Below the pieces are notes generated by a model, which was given only the letters and a program-made list of their open reading frames with translations, had not been told where the DNA came from and ran no database searches. A DNA stretch of 64,000 nucleotides from Isoptericola luteus (GTDB lineage Bacteria; Actinomycetota; Actinomycetes; Actinomycetales; Cellulomonadaceae): assembly GCF_020297055.1 (NCBI RefSeq), contig NZ_JAIXCQ010000014.1, positions 1 through 64,000 on the forward strand, given 5' to 3'. This document shows, piece by piece, positions 42,601-49,105 of this stretch; the first letter of the stretch is position 1, and each line of letters begins with the position of its first letter. Both the position numbers and the translations under genes were made by a program.

Positions 42601-43425
42601 GCCGTCACCCCTATCAAATGGATCGTCAAGGGAGCGGACGCAGCAACAACTGCCGCAAACACCGCAGCTAAAGCTTGCTCGTTCGAAGGCTCGACGCTCG
42701 TTCTGATGGCCGACAGGTCGAAGAAGCAGATCGAGGACATCGAGGTTGGCGACGAGGTCATCGCCTCAGACCCGGAGACCGGCGAGCAGGAGGCCCGGAA
42801 GGTCACGCACGTCTTCGTCCACGACGACACCGTCACCGACCTCGCTTTGGACGACGGGACCGTGCTCGGCACGACCGTGGACCACCCATTCTGGTCCGTC
42901 ACCGACGGCCGGTTCGAGCGAGCCGACCAGCTCAGCACGGGCGAACGCGTCCTGACGGCCGACGGGCGCACGCTCACTGTTGACGAGTGGCGTGGCTCGA
43001 CGTCCCGGGTGGCACCGGCCTACAACCTCGAGGTTGACGGCATCCACACCTACCACGTTGGCTCGGTCGCGGTCTTGGTGCACAACGCGTGCCTGCCTGC
43101 GCTGCGGAACTGGCAGAGCCAGCGGCTCCAGTTTGGCAACTCGACGTTCCAGCTCGACAAGAGCGGTCTCACTCATGTGCTGGAGCGGCATCACCCCACC
43201 TACTGGGACGGGTCGGTGAAGGCAAGGCAGTCATTCTTCGATGAGTCGATGTCGATCGACGACGTTCAGGCCGCGATCGGAGATGTAGCTCGCCAGAACC
43301 GTGAGCAGTTGGCGCGAATCGGGGCGGGCACGGGACAGGTCCAGGGAAGCGTGAACGGCGTCGACTACGTCCTTGGCGTCTCCCGAGGTCGAATCGGCCA
43401 GTTCTACCCGGGAGTGCTGCCATGA
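36607..43425 (+). CDS. RHS-repeat polymorphic toxin with Hint and C-terminal toxin domains
   Basis: About 2,272 aa. Signal peptide (TSRLRRSTGGVVVAALIATL, AGA cleavage), then the shell-forming RHS/YD-repeat body with many YxYDxxGR units (YTYDALGRATER, YSYDLLGRLVSS). The RHS core end follows: GLTAIGARYYDPTIGRFTSV ... YANNNPVTLSDPTGL. After a Pro-rich linker and a hydrophobic stretch comes a Hint domain (42676-43086) starting at Cys (CSFEGSTLVLM), with VDHPFW and ending VLVHN, so the tip could be released by cleavage after Asn. The last ~112 residues (THVLERHHP ... SVNGVDYVLGVSRGRIGQFYP) look like a small nuclease-type toxin. I chose ATG 36607 (GAGGGG upstream); ATG 36544, coupled to the previous stop, is the alternative. 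Confidence 0.88.
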   Translation: MTSRLRRSTGGVVVAALIATLLTAPPAGAADDGLTAAELAQRESWSDAERTEHGEQLLPEFDDLARVPSTTSEGSAAKAPPMPAASRADVAWPSAGVTELNAEPKPTSDQIGGLEVSVREASNSTGRTSSERSVERDDTQIETSSRVRVEVFDQDTTRAAGITGLLLRVSGPESAGDAGGGGEVANAAKTSSTSAASDAEEALAPVGDVEVSIDYGQFADAFGGGWSDRLRLVELPQCALTTPKDADCARGTPVATQSNDVQTQTVTATLGSSSGAMVMALSADTSGSSGDWAATSLSPSAAWNVSGNTGDFTWSYPMRVPPAPAGPEPELALGYSSGALDGRVASTNNQSSWIGDGWNLWPGYIERRYVGCVQDDGAKDGDAANNASHPSGDLCWDTDNASMVFGGSAVELIKDASTGQWWPKDDDATRVQRLTGGQNADDDGEYWKVTTSDGTQYFFGRGQRSAADTTKLNSAWTVPVFGNHAGEPCHASAFEDSSCVQAWRWNLEYVVDTSGNTLTYTYGAETNRYGRDNNTDSVSYTRGGYLKSIEYGQRKGAETDSPAPARVDFTVAERCLKTSTQDCASLTDSSASAWPDVPADLICSSTSSCPDATSPAFFTRKRLTTVTTKVLTSGSYQAVDAWALTHTFPDPGDAEDPVLWLDKVTHSGKVGGTTALPAVDFGGEQMANRVSQTATMLPMNRYRMTTIRSESGALTTVTYSGHDCSPSDLPADPASNTRRCFPVRWTPEGATEPITEYFHKYVVTGMVDDPRGSLPTQVVTTYDYVGGAAWRYDDNPLVEKKDRTWGQFRGYATVDVTQGDVGSSTPGRTRYRYFRGMDANRTASGGTADVEVDGITDHDQFAGMVRQETTYDGVGSTVVGTVTSTPWRSGVKATGADGRKAYQAAIKTTLTTTTAPELAGDKRQTSVTNTFDAYGQIVKVDDQGDLAVSGDERCTTRTLKHNASANIMGAMVREEVLSVGCGDDVGRPADVVSDTRNLFDGQAYGVAPTRGLVTRTEVLKEHQDGVPVYVPASRTTYDDLGRTTSVTDVLGRKSTTAYIPATGGPVTGTKTTTPDPDGSGAATPLVTTTTLNPAWGVPVRVTDPNGKVTEATYDALGRLAKVWKPGRAKASETAHVQYTYTVRSTGHNAVTTKTLDANNAYRTSVSIYDGLLRARQTQADGANRDVGGRMVADTLYDSRGLVAYDVAPWATDGAPATTAVTPDSAVPTRTRFDHDGAGRVVAQVLEVNEKERWRTTTRYGGDRVVVDPPAGGTPTTTISDARGRTTTLRQYLGASPSGAHQDTTYAYDKAGNLAKVTDPAGNDWTYSYDLLGRLVSSTDPDKGTTTSTFDDAGQALTTTDARGKTLAYTYDALGRATERRSGSATGTLLASWEYDTVAKGQVSSSTRYAGANQYVTAVTGYDDAYHATGQKVTLPTAEGELAGSYSASFHYTDSGAYRGAALPALGNLPAENVVTYFDAAGMPQRLSSGGGVGVYVATTRYTSTGQVEAMDLGSTRSYVVTNTWDPGTRRLMGISLDQEGVSGTDLAAAYTYDDAGNVTKIDNNPTAADAPARDTQCFTNDGLGRLTSAWTPADASCTTAKTVPGLGGPATYWTDYTYDPVGNRTSVTEHTTSGTSTASYTYPAPGEEQPHAVSEVTDGSTVSSYAYDASGNTTTRTPSDGTTQALTWDAEGELAQVTQDGEADATFVYTADGDRLIRKQDGTTTVYLPGGQELTLTADGTTKATRYYTWAGQTIAVRTGAGFDDVSTLVNDHHGTAGLSITNVTATITHRYQDPFANTRGTTPAAWSGDHGFLDKPTDTTGLTAIGARYYDPTIGRFTSVDPIMDLADPQQWHGYAYANNNPVTLSDPTGLLPIGAGHVGYNPQTHPHGGDPCAGAGASGGPNCKPKPRVKLSDDEPQPEPSPSPQAPPAPPPAGSGGTSGADISLEDVGHIALDMAGLVPAFGIFPDLANCAWYAGAGSWGNAGWSCGAAIPLIGLAVTPIKWIVKGADAATTAANTAAKACSFEGSTLVLMADRSKKQIEDIEVGDEVIASDPETGEQEARKVTHVFVHDDTVTDLALDDGTVLGTTVDHPFWSVTDGRFERADQLSTGERVLTADGRTLTVDEWRGSTSRVAPAYNLEVDGIHTYHVGSVAVLVHNACLPALRNWQSQRLQFGNSTFQLDKSGLTHVLERHHPTYWDGSVKARQSFFDESMSIDDVQAAIGDVARQNREQLARIGAGTGQVQGSVNGVDYVLGVSRGRIGQFYPGVLP

Positions 43426-43898
43426 GCCGTGTTGAGGTCACCAGTTACGTGAAGGTGAACGGCGAGTTCGCTGTGATAAGCGCCGCGGCGGGCCACGACG
43501 GAGATTGTGAGTATGTCCCGGGAGCGATCAGCCTGGTCGTGGATGGGGTGGAAGTGCTGGGCCTGGATCTCTGGGACGACATCAACTGGCTATGGCCGCT
43601 GGTGATCCAAGTGTTGAACGAGTGCCGCCAAGCGGGCTCAGGTAAGCGGCACTTCCCTGATCAGCCCATTGCAATCGTGGCTGAAGTGGCGCCATGGGGC
43701 GGGAACACTTTGCTGACTGTGACTACTGCCGACCGGTCGGTCCATCGGACTGCGGTGGCGCCGAGTCACGAACTGTTCAAGGTGATTGCCAAGGCAGGTG
43801 GTGAGTTCTTCCGCGAACTCGGCCGCCTCTGCGGGCCGGGCTCGGTGGCAACGGAGGAAGAGGCCGTCCTGAACGAATGGCTGCGCTCGACGAGGTGA
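43422..43898 (+). CDS. Putative immunity protein for the RHS toxin
   Basis: 158 aa, starting inside the last codons of the RHS gene (ATGA overlap), exactly where immunity genes of polymorphic toxins sit. It is soluble and acidic, with beta-strands followed by a C-terminal helical part (HELFKVIAKAGGEFFRELGRL). No family is recognised. The role is inferred from position. Base composition is lower in G+C than the core genes. Confidence 0.7.
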   Translation: MSRVEVTSYVKVNGEFAVISAAAGHDGDCEYVPGAISLVVDGVEVLGLDLWDDINWLWPLVIQVLNECRQAGSGKRHFPDQPIAIVAEVAPWGGNTLLTVTTADRSVHRTAVAPSHELFKVIAKAGGEFFRELGRLCGPGSVATEEEAVLNEWLRSTR

Positions 43899-43925
43899 GC
43901 GCAGCTGCCTCTTGGCGGCTAATGG

Positions 43926-45036
43926 GGGCGGTGTCAATTGGTCGTAGCAACGGCCTCGTCGAGGAGTAGCTTCTCGAACGCTTCGCGTGGGGTGAGGAAG
44001 CCGAGGGTCGCGCGGGGTCGTTCGTTGAGTTCTTCGGCGATCGCGTCGAGGTAGGGCTGGTGGTCGGTGATCTCGGTGCCCTTGGGCAGGTACTCGCGGA
44101 TCAGCCCGTTCGTGTTCTCGTTGGAGGGCCGCTGCCACGGCGAGCGGGGGTCGGCGAAGTAGACCGGCATTCTCGTGGCCAGGGTGAGGGCGGCGTGGCG
44201 GGCCATCTCGGTGCCCTGGTCCCAGGTCAGCGACTTGCGTACCAGGGCGGGTAGCTCGTTGAACTCCTCGATCAGCACGTCCGCGAGCCCGTCGGAGTTC
44301 TTGACCTGCGGCAACGCCTTGATCGTCACGAACCGGGTAGTGCGCTCGACCAGGGTCGCCGCGGCGCTCTTGCCGCCCTTGCCGATGATCAGGTCGCCCT
44401 CCCAGTGCCCGGGCAACCCTGCGCCCGGCCGCCTCGGGGTCGCGGTCGTCGATCGAGACCATCGCGACGATCCGCGCGCTGCGTTCACCAGCCGCCTTGC
44501 GGGGCCGGCGAAGGGTGCGCTTGGAACGCAGCATGATCCCCGCGGCGGCGAGCTCACCCTTGGGCAGGGCGTACACGTACTGGTAGATCGCCTCGTGGCT
44601 GACCGTGCGGCCCCGGGCGTCGGGCGAGTGCTTCATCGTCGCAACGCTCGCGTCCGTGGCCTCCCGGCGCAACCGTCCCGCGATCTGGCGCGGCGTGCGC
44701 GAGCGTCTCAGGTCCGCACGCACCCGCGCCGCCAGCACCGGATCGGCTCCGACCTTGCGCACCTTGGGCCGCATGCGGGACCGCTCGGCACGCGCGTCCG
44801 CGGTGACCGGCTTGTACGTCCCGTCCGAGAGCCGGTGCCGTCTCAACTCACGCGAGACCACCGACGCCGACCGGCCGATCGCCCGCCCGATCCGCCGCGG
44901 ACCCCAGCCCGCCTTGAAGCCGGTGGCGATCTCCACCCGATCCGAGAACGACAACATCACCCGTGCGCCCACCCAGCAACCCTCCAGTCAGACCCCCGCT
45001 GACCAGGAGTGTTGCTTGCACCGTATGACACCGCCC
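43926..45036 (-). mobile_element. IS30-family insertion sequence
   Basis: An element of about 1.1 kb bounded by imperfect inverted repeats: left GGGCGGTGTCA...AGCAAC (43926-43951) and right, as its complement, at 45011-45036 (GGGCGGTGTCA...AGCAAC), sharing 20 of 26 bases. It carries one transposase frame on the minus strand, broken by a frameshift. No target duplication is obvious. It inserted 27 bp after the RHS immunity gene and 30 bp before a small immunity-like gene. Confidence 0.85.
43934..44972 (-). pseudogene. IS30 transposase, frameshifted
   Basis: The N-terminal part (frame from 44972) has the IS30 helix-turn-helix: MLSFSDRVEIATGFKAGW, then IGRAIGRSASVVSRELRRH. It runs to MVSIDDRDPEAAGRRV. 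The catalytic part continues in another frame, beginning PGHWEGDLIIGKGGKSAA. It carries the DDE residues: Asp in WEGDLI, Asp in LTWDQGTEMA, and Glu in RPSNENTNGLIREYLPKGT. A single-base indel between about 44410 and 44440 separates the halves. I see no A-rich slippery site, so this is more likely an inactivating mutation than programmed frameshifting. Confidence 0.8.
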
Positions 45037-45065
45037 TACATCCAGCGTCAGATCGCAGGGGGAGC

Positions 45066-45272
45066 ATGGGAGTAATGGAAGTCAAGATCGATGGTGATGA
45101 CTACACGATTACTCTTTCTCGTTTCGAGTTTCTTCTTCTGGCAGGAGCACTTGATGAACATCTCCTCCTTCGGGGCGATCGGTTCGACGTGCATGGCTAC
45201 AGCCACGACGAAGCGGAGGCATTTGCCAATGAGCTGGCAAATCTCACTCGCGCTGCCAGGGAAGAGGCTTGA
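45066..45272 (+). CDS. Small acidic protein, possible orphan immunity
   Basis: 68 aa: MGVMEVKIDGDDYTITL, then SRFEFLLLAGALDEHLLLRG and a helical tail ending LANLTRAAREEA. The compact acidic alpha/beta pattern and its position between two toxin modules resemble small orphan immunity genes. No homologue is recognised. GGGGGAG precedes the ATG at 45066; a second ATG (45075) has GGAG before it. IS30 ends 30 bp upstream, so its original promoter or partner toxin may have been displaced. Confidence 0.55.
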   Translation: MGVMEVKIDGDDYTITLSRFEFLLLAGALDEHLLLRGDRFDVHGYSHDEAEAFANELANLTRAAREEA

Positions 45273-45318
45273 CGCGACGCGGAGCCTGTGACCGCCGGGC
45301 GCTGGCACACTCACCGTC

Positions 45319-46305
45319 ATGACCACCACGACTCGCACGGCCAGGCCGCGCTGGGTGCTGGCCGTCTGGACGGCGCTGATGGTTGTGGCGGCTCTTTTTC
45401 TAGCCGCCGGGACCGCATCGGCGGCCACCGGTCCTGCAGCCGAAAACCGCGTCCGGGCTTCGGCCTCCGCGGCGCAGACTCTCGACCGGCCTCCGCAGGA
45501 TGTTTCCGCAGATCAGCGGCTAGGAAATACCTTCCCGCAGCCCGGAATCGTGGTGGCTACCGGTGTTGCCACAAAGACGGGATGTAAGGGCGGAGCCTGC
45601 GGCATCCCTGGGGGCACTTGCTTCGTGGCGGGGACACTGATCCTCACGGAGGACGGCCGCAATCCGATCGAGGAGATCGAGGTCGGTGAAAAGGTCTGGG
45701 CCAAGGACCTCGCGACGGGTGAGGCCGTGCTGCGGGTCGTGGACAAGACGTTCGTGCGGCACACAGCGGAGCTCGTCCACCTGACGGTCGACGGCGACAC
45801 GATCACGACGACGGCGGAACACCCGTTCTGGGTCGACGGCCGCGGCTGGGTGAACGCGGGCGACCTCAAGCCCGGGGACGTACTCGTCACCCCGGACGGC
45901 GTGGCCACGCTCGATCGGAAGCTGGTCGAGCAGCGCCCGGAGACGGTCTGCAACTTCCGCGTCACAGGTCTGCACAACTACTACGCCCTCGACGGCGACA
46001 CGCCGGTTCTGGTGCACAACGCGAACTACTTGAACACTACGGAGAGCGCGGGAAGCCTAGGAGGCAAGTACACCCCGGGCCAGCAGACGCGCGACCCGAG
46101 TTCGCAGTGGTACCACGAGTACCTCAGCAACGACGAATTGCTGGACTCGATCAACCGCGCGGGTGATGGCGACGGGATTCTGGTCTCGCAAAACGGGACG
46201 ATCCTTGGCGGTCACCATCGGTGGGATGAGTTGCTGACGAGGATCGACGATGGCCGGATCGACGCGGATACCCCGATCCGCATCGACATCTTCCAGGGAG
46301 ATTGA
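45319..46305 (+). CDS. Minimal secreted Hint toxin with ParB-like tip
   Basis: 328 aa in three parts. A signal peptide (WVLAVWTALMVVAALFLAAG, cleavage near ASA) comes first, then a short ~60-aa linker with no RHS or other repeat. A complete Hint domain follows (45619-46020), starting CFVAGTLILTEDG, with AEHPFWVDGRGW and ending VLVHN. The final ~94 residues are the predicted toxin, with GILVSQNGTILGGHHRWDEL resembling ParB/sulfiredoxin-fold nuclease-type toxins. The Hint would free the tip by cleavage after the terminal Asn. An immunity-like gene follows within 6 bp. Confidence 0.8.
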   Translation: MTTTTRTARPRWVLAVWTALMVVAALFLAAGTASAATGPAAENRVRASASAAQTLDRPPQDVSADQRLGNTFPQPGIVVATGVATKTGCKGGACGIPGGTCFVAGTLILTEDGRNPIEEIEVGEKVWAKDLATGEAVLRVVDKTFVRHTAELVHLTVDGDTITTTAEHPFWVDGRGWVNAGDLKPGDVLVTPDGVATLDRKLVEQRPETVCNFRVTGLHNYYALDGDTPVLVHNANYLNTTESAGSLGGKYTPGQQTRDPSSQWYHEYLSNDELLDSINRAGDGDGILVSQNGTILGGHHRWDELLTRIDDGRIDADTPIRIDIFQGD

Positions 46306-46310
46306 TCGCG

Positions 46311-46700
46311 ATGCCCATGGTGCATTCGACAGATGCCGACTTCAAGGTGTCCCGGATCGACCTCGGGACTCTGGTCGACTTCCAGCGGCAGGCCGAGGAA
46401 CACGGCTGGGCGACGCGGTGGACGGCTGTGGATGCGCTGCGCACTCAGGTCGCAGAGGGCAGCATTCTCCTTCAGCCGCTTCTGCGCGAAGAGCGCGCTG
46501 GTGTGCTTCGGGCCTACAGATGCCTTGTATTGTTCTCGGCAGCCGATGGTCCTGTTGCTGGCGGAGTGGCGACGATCGACCTCTCACCCGAGGCGTACTC
46601 GGAGCTTGATCGGATCGATCACGATCCCGAGGTTCGCTCGGCGCTTGCACGGGTCTTCGCGCTCGCATCGGGCGGGATCGCCATGGTCTCCAAGAGCTGA
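46311..46700 (+). CDS. Putative immunity protein for the Hint/ParB-like toxin
   Basis: 129 aa, beginning 5 bp after the toxin stop, with AGGGAG upstream. A TTG at 46302 overlapping the toxin stop, or an ATG two codons downstream (46317), are alternative starts. It is a mixed alpha/beta soluble protein with VLRAYRCLVLFSAADG and an Asp/Glu-rich helix near the end. No family is recognised. The role is inferred from position. Confidence 0.65.
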   Translation: MPMVHSTDADFKVSRIDLGTLVDFQRQAEEHGWATRWTAVDALRTQVAEGSILLQPLLREERAGVLRAYRCLVLFSAADGPVAGGVATIDLSPEAYSELDRIDHDPEVRSALARVFALASGGIAMVSKS

Positions 46701-46743
46701 TACGTGGCTCATCGCAGACGAGGGTGTAGCCGCGGTCTGATGT

Positions 46744-46818
46744 GATGTCTCAGGTCATCGTGGACAGACGTGTCTCGGGACATCGTTGACAGAGTCATGT
46801 CTTAGGACTTCGTGGACG
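46744..46818. repeat. Three degenerate ~25-bp repeats at an IS481 terminus
   Basis: Units at 46744-46767, 46769-46792 and 46796-46818 share a (A/G)TGTCT-(C/T)-(A/G)GG-(T/A)C(A/T)TCGT(G/T)GAC pattern. Such iterated ends are seen at termini of some IS481-family elements, where transposase binds. The adjacent coding remnant is from that family. Confidence 0.6.
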
Positions 46819-47065
46819 CTTGGGCCTCGTTCGGGCCGTGCCAGCCGCGGCGCTGGGTCGGTTTGGGGTAGGTCGCGATCGTCGTTCCGGCCTGGTCGGT
46901 GATGGTCACGGTCGCCGCGTCCCAGGTGATATTGACATGTTCGCCGTGTCGCTTGTAGCCGGCGTAGAACTTGCTGGCGAGGACGCCGACGTAGCCGCCC
47001 TTGGAGACGGTGCGCTGGGCGGTGCCGGTGATGCCGGCCGAGGGGTTCTGGCCGGCGGTCTTCAT
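46802..47065 (-). pseudogene. IS481-family transposase, C-terminal fragment
   Basis: Encodes about 85 residues matching the beta-rich C-terminal domain that follows the integrase core in IS481 transposases: TAQRTVSKGGYVGVLASKFY, GYKRHGEHVNITWDAATVTI, AGTTIATYPKP. The helix-turn-helix and DDE core are missing; the fragment ends abruptly near 47070, where IS3-type sequence begins on the other strand. Confidence 0.7.
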
Positions 47066-47113
47066 CGGCGTGCCCTGACGTGCTCTGCGCGGCCCGTAAT
47101 AGATGCCGGTGTT

Positions 47114-47434
47114 CGCATCACAATTATGCACACGGACCGAGGCTGCCAATACACATCGGACGAATACGCACGATATGCTAGAACGGTCGGCGTCCTCCGC
47201 TCGGTCGGTCGAACCGGTATTTGCTACGACAACGCCTGGGCGGAATCGTTCAACGGCACCTTGAAGAACGAGCGCGTTCACCGGACCGCCTACCCGACAC
47301 GCGACGCTGCACGATCCGACATCACCCGCTACATCGAACTAAGGTACAACACCAGAAGGCGTCACTCCGCCCTCGGCTACCGCACCCCGGACCAGGCCGA
47401 GAAAGAGTGGTACGCCGTCCGATCCGCCGCATAA
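47114..47434 (+). pseudogene. IS3-family transposase (OrfB), C-terminal fragment
   Basis: About 106 residues of a DDE integrase core: ITIMHTDRGCQYTSDEYARY (second Asp), then CYDNAWAESFNGTLKNERVH (Glu) and YNTRRRHSALGYRTPDQAE. The first catalytic Asp, the N-terminal half and OrfA are absent, so it is a remnant. Its left end abuts the IS481 fragment. Confidence 0.8.
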
Positions 47435-47471
47435 CAAGAATCGGGAATCAACCGTCCGAATTTCTTAGGGC

Positions 47472-47690
47472 CGCTCATGGGGCATCGAGAACGGGCTGCA
47501 CCACGTGCGCGACCTCGCCTTCGACGAGGACCGACACACCGCCCACACCGGGCACGGACCCGTCAACCTCGCCTGCCTACGCAACACCGCGATCACGCTG
47601 CACCGACACGCCGGAGCACGGCGGATCCGCCCCGCGCTACGCGCCACCGCCCGCCGAACCCGACGCCTGACCGACCTACTGCCCGCCTGA
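47472..47690 (+). pseudogene. ISAs1-family transposase, C-terminal fragment
   Basis: About 72 residues of the conserved ISAs1 C-terminus: RSWGIENGLHHVRDLAFDED, HTGHGPVNLACLRNTAITLH, then ARRTRRLTDLL. The rest of the gene is missing. A short inverted repeat (AACCGCC/GGCGGTT, about 47700-47737) follows, which may mark an IS end. No gene is seen in 47691-47835. Confidence 0.7.
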
Positions 47691-47835
47691 GATCAACTTT
47701 GAAACCGCCCTGGGAAGGTGGTGCCCCCAAAAGGCGGTTCGAAGCGATCGCGGTGATGGCCAGTGAAGGGCTTGTGGTCCAACCCGCGGCGCGGGTACTG
47801 GGAAGGTCCAGGTGTGGCACGGCTTCCCGCTGTGC

Positions 47836-49089
47836 TCAAGCGTCCGGTGATCGGGAACGGCGGCACTCGAGATGGCTGCGCTCGGCTGTGTCGTGAGTCA
47901 GTGCGATGGCGCGGTCGAACGCCAAGCCGGCCTCGCCCCCGCGGCCGAGCCGGGTGAGGAGCTCGGCGCGCGTCGCCCAGGCGGGCTGGAAGCGTGCCAC
48001 CGCGGGGTTGCGTGTGCCGAGCTCGTCGAGGAGTGCCAGCCCTGCGGCGGCGCCGTCGGTCTCCGCGACGACGGCTGCGAGCGCCACCGCGCCGCCAAGT
48101 GATGGCGCCACCTGTTGCAACGTCTCGTGCAGCGGGCGCAGGGTCGCCCAGTCGGGTGGTTCGTCGCGCCGTCGGGCGCAGTGCACCGCCTGGACGGCCG
48201 CCTCGAGCTGGAACCTGCCGAGCGACCGCTCGGCGTGCGCCGCACGCAGGTGCGCGTGCGCCCGGGCGATCTGGTCGCCGTCCCACCGGGCGGGGTCCTG
48301 TTGTCCCAGCGGGACGTACCGTCCGCCGTCGTCGGTGCGTGACGGCGTGCGTGCGGACGACAGGAGCACGAGCGCGGCGAGCCCGCGCGCCTCGGGATCG
48401 CGGGGGGCGAGCTGGGCCAGGACCTCGGCGAGGCGGAGGGCTTCGGGTGGGAGCCGGCGAAGTTCGGTCGGGCTGGTCGACCACTCGATGACGTAGGCGC
48501 CGTAGACCGCCTCCAGCACGTGGGCCATGCGGTCGGGCAGGTGGGAGCGGTCGGGCAGCTCGAAGCGGATCCCGGCCGTCTTGACGCGGTGCTTCGCCCG
48601 GACGAGCCGGGTCGCCATGGTCGCCGTGGGCACCGTGAACGCGGCGGCGATCTGCGCAGCGGTGCATCCGAGGGCGGTGTTGAGCATGAGGGGCGTGCGG
48701 TCCGCCGGCGCGATCGCGGGATGGGCACAGACCAGCAGGAGCTCGAGGCGGCGGTCGCCGATGGCGTCGGGGTCGACGTCGTCCAGGTGCACCGGCGCGT
48801 GGTGGTCGGCGACGAACGGTGCCAGGGGAGTGGTCCGGCGCGCCTCGGCGGACCGCCATCGGTCGCGCTGCCGGTTGCGTGCCACGGTGAGCAGCCACGC
48901 GTCGGGTCTCGCGGGGACGCCGGCGTCGGGCCAGGCCACCAGTGCCCGTTCGAGCGCGTCGCCGAGCGCGTCCTCGGCGGCCTGGAGGTCGCCGTCGGCC
49001 GACGCGAGCAGCGCGACGAGGCGGCCGTAGCTGTCGCGGGCAGCGGCGGCCGCCGCGTCGTACGCGGGGCGCGGGGTCGGTCCGGGCAC
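47836..49089 (-). CDS. ECF42-like RNA polymerase sigma factor with C-terminal extension
   Basis: 417 aa. A region-2-like helix with RALVAWPDAGVPARPDAWLL and TVARNRQRDRWRSAEARR is followed by region 4 (LNTALGCTAAQIAAAFTVPTATMATRLVRAKHRVK). A long helical C-terminal extension of about 200 residues (DUF6596/TPR-like, with repeated Ala/Leu helices such as YVPLGQQDPARWDGDQIARA) completes it. This is the ECF42 layout, and such sigmas sit next to DGPF/YCII-domain genes, as here. It starts at GTG 16 bp after the upstream gene's stop. No anti-sigma factor is evident; the extension is the likely controller in this group. Confidence 0.85.
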   Translation of the reverse strand: MPGPTPRPAYDAAAAAARDSYGRLVALLASADGDLQAAEDALGDALERALVAWPDAGVPARPDAWLLTVARNRQRDRWRSAEARRTTPLAPFVADHHAPVHLDDVDPDAIGDRRLELLLVCAHPAIAPADRTPLMLNTALGCTAAQIAAAFTVPTATMATRLVRAKHRVKTAGIRFELPDRSHLPDRMAHVLEAVYGAYVIEWSTSPTELRRLPPEALRLAEVLAQLAPRDPEARGLAALVLLSSARTPSRTDDGGRYVPLGQQDPARWDGDQIARAHAHLRAAHAERSLGRFQLEAAVQAVHCARRRDEPPDWATLRPLHETLQQVAPSLGGAVALAAVVAETDGAAAGLALLDELGTRNPAVARFQPAWATRAELLTRLGRGGEAGLAFDRAIALTHDTAERSHLECRRSRSPDA

Positions 49090-49105
49090 GGTCCGAGGCC
49101 GCGGC

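Noticed and set aside
42676-43086. Intein in the RHS protein
   Set aside because: A Hint domain is present, but it is followed by a short unrelated tip rather than a C-extein of the same protein, and no homing endonuclease is seen. It fits a pretoxin Hint.
44400-44445. Programmed ribosomal frameshift in the IS30 transposase
   Set aside because: No A-rich or G-rich slippery heptamer with downstream structure is evident, and IS30 transposases are normally a single frame.
46820-47434. Single 204-codon gene across the IS481/IS3 boundary
   Set aside because: Only the part after about 47114 resembles a transposase; the first part is the antisense of the IS481 fragment and only happens to be open.
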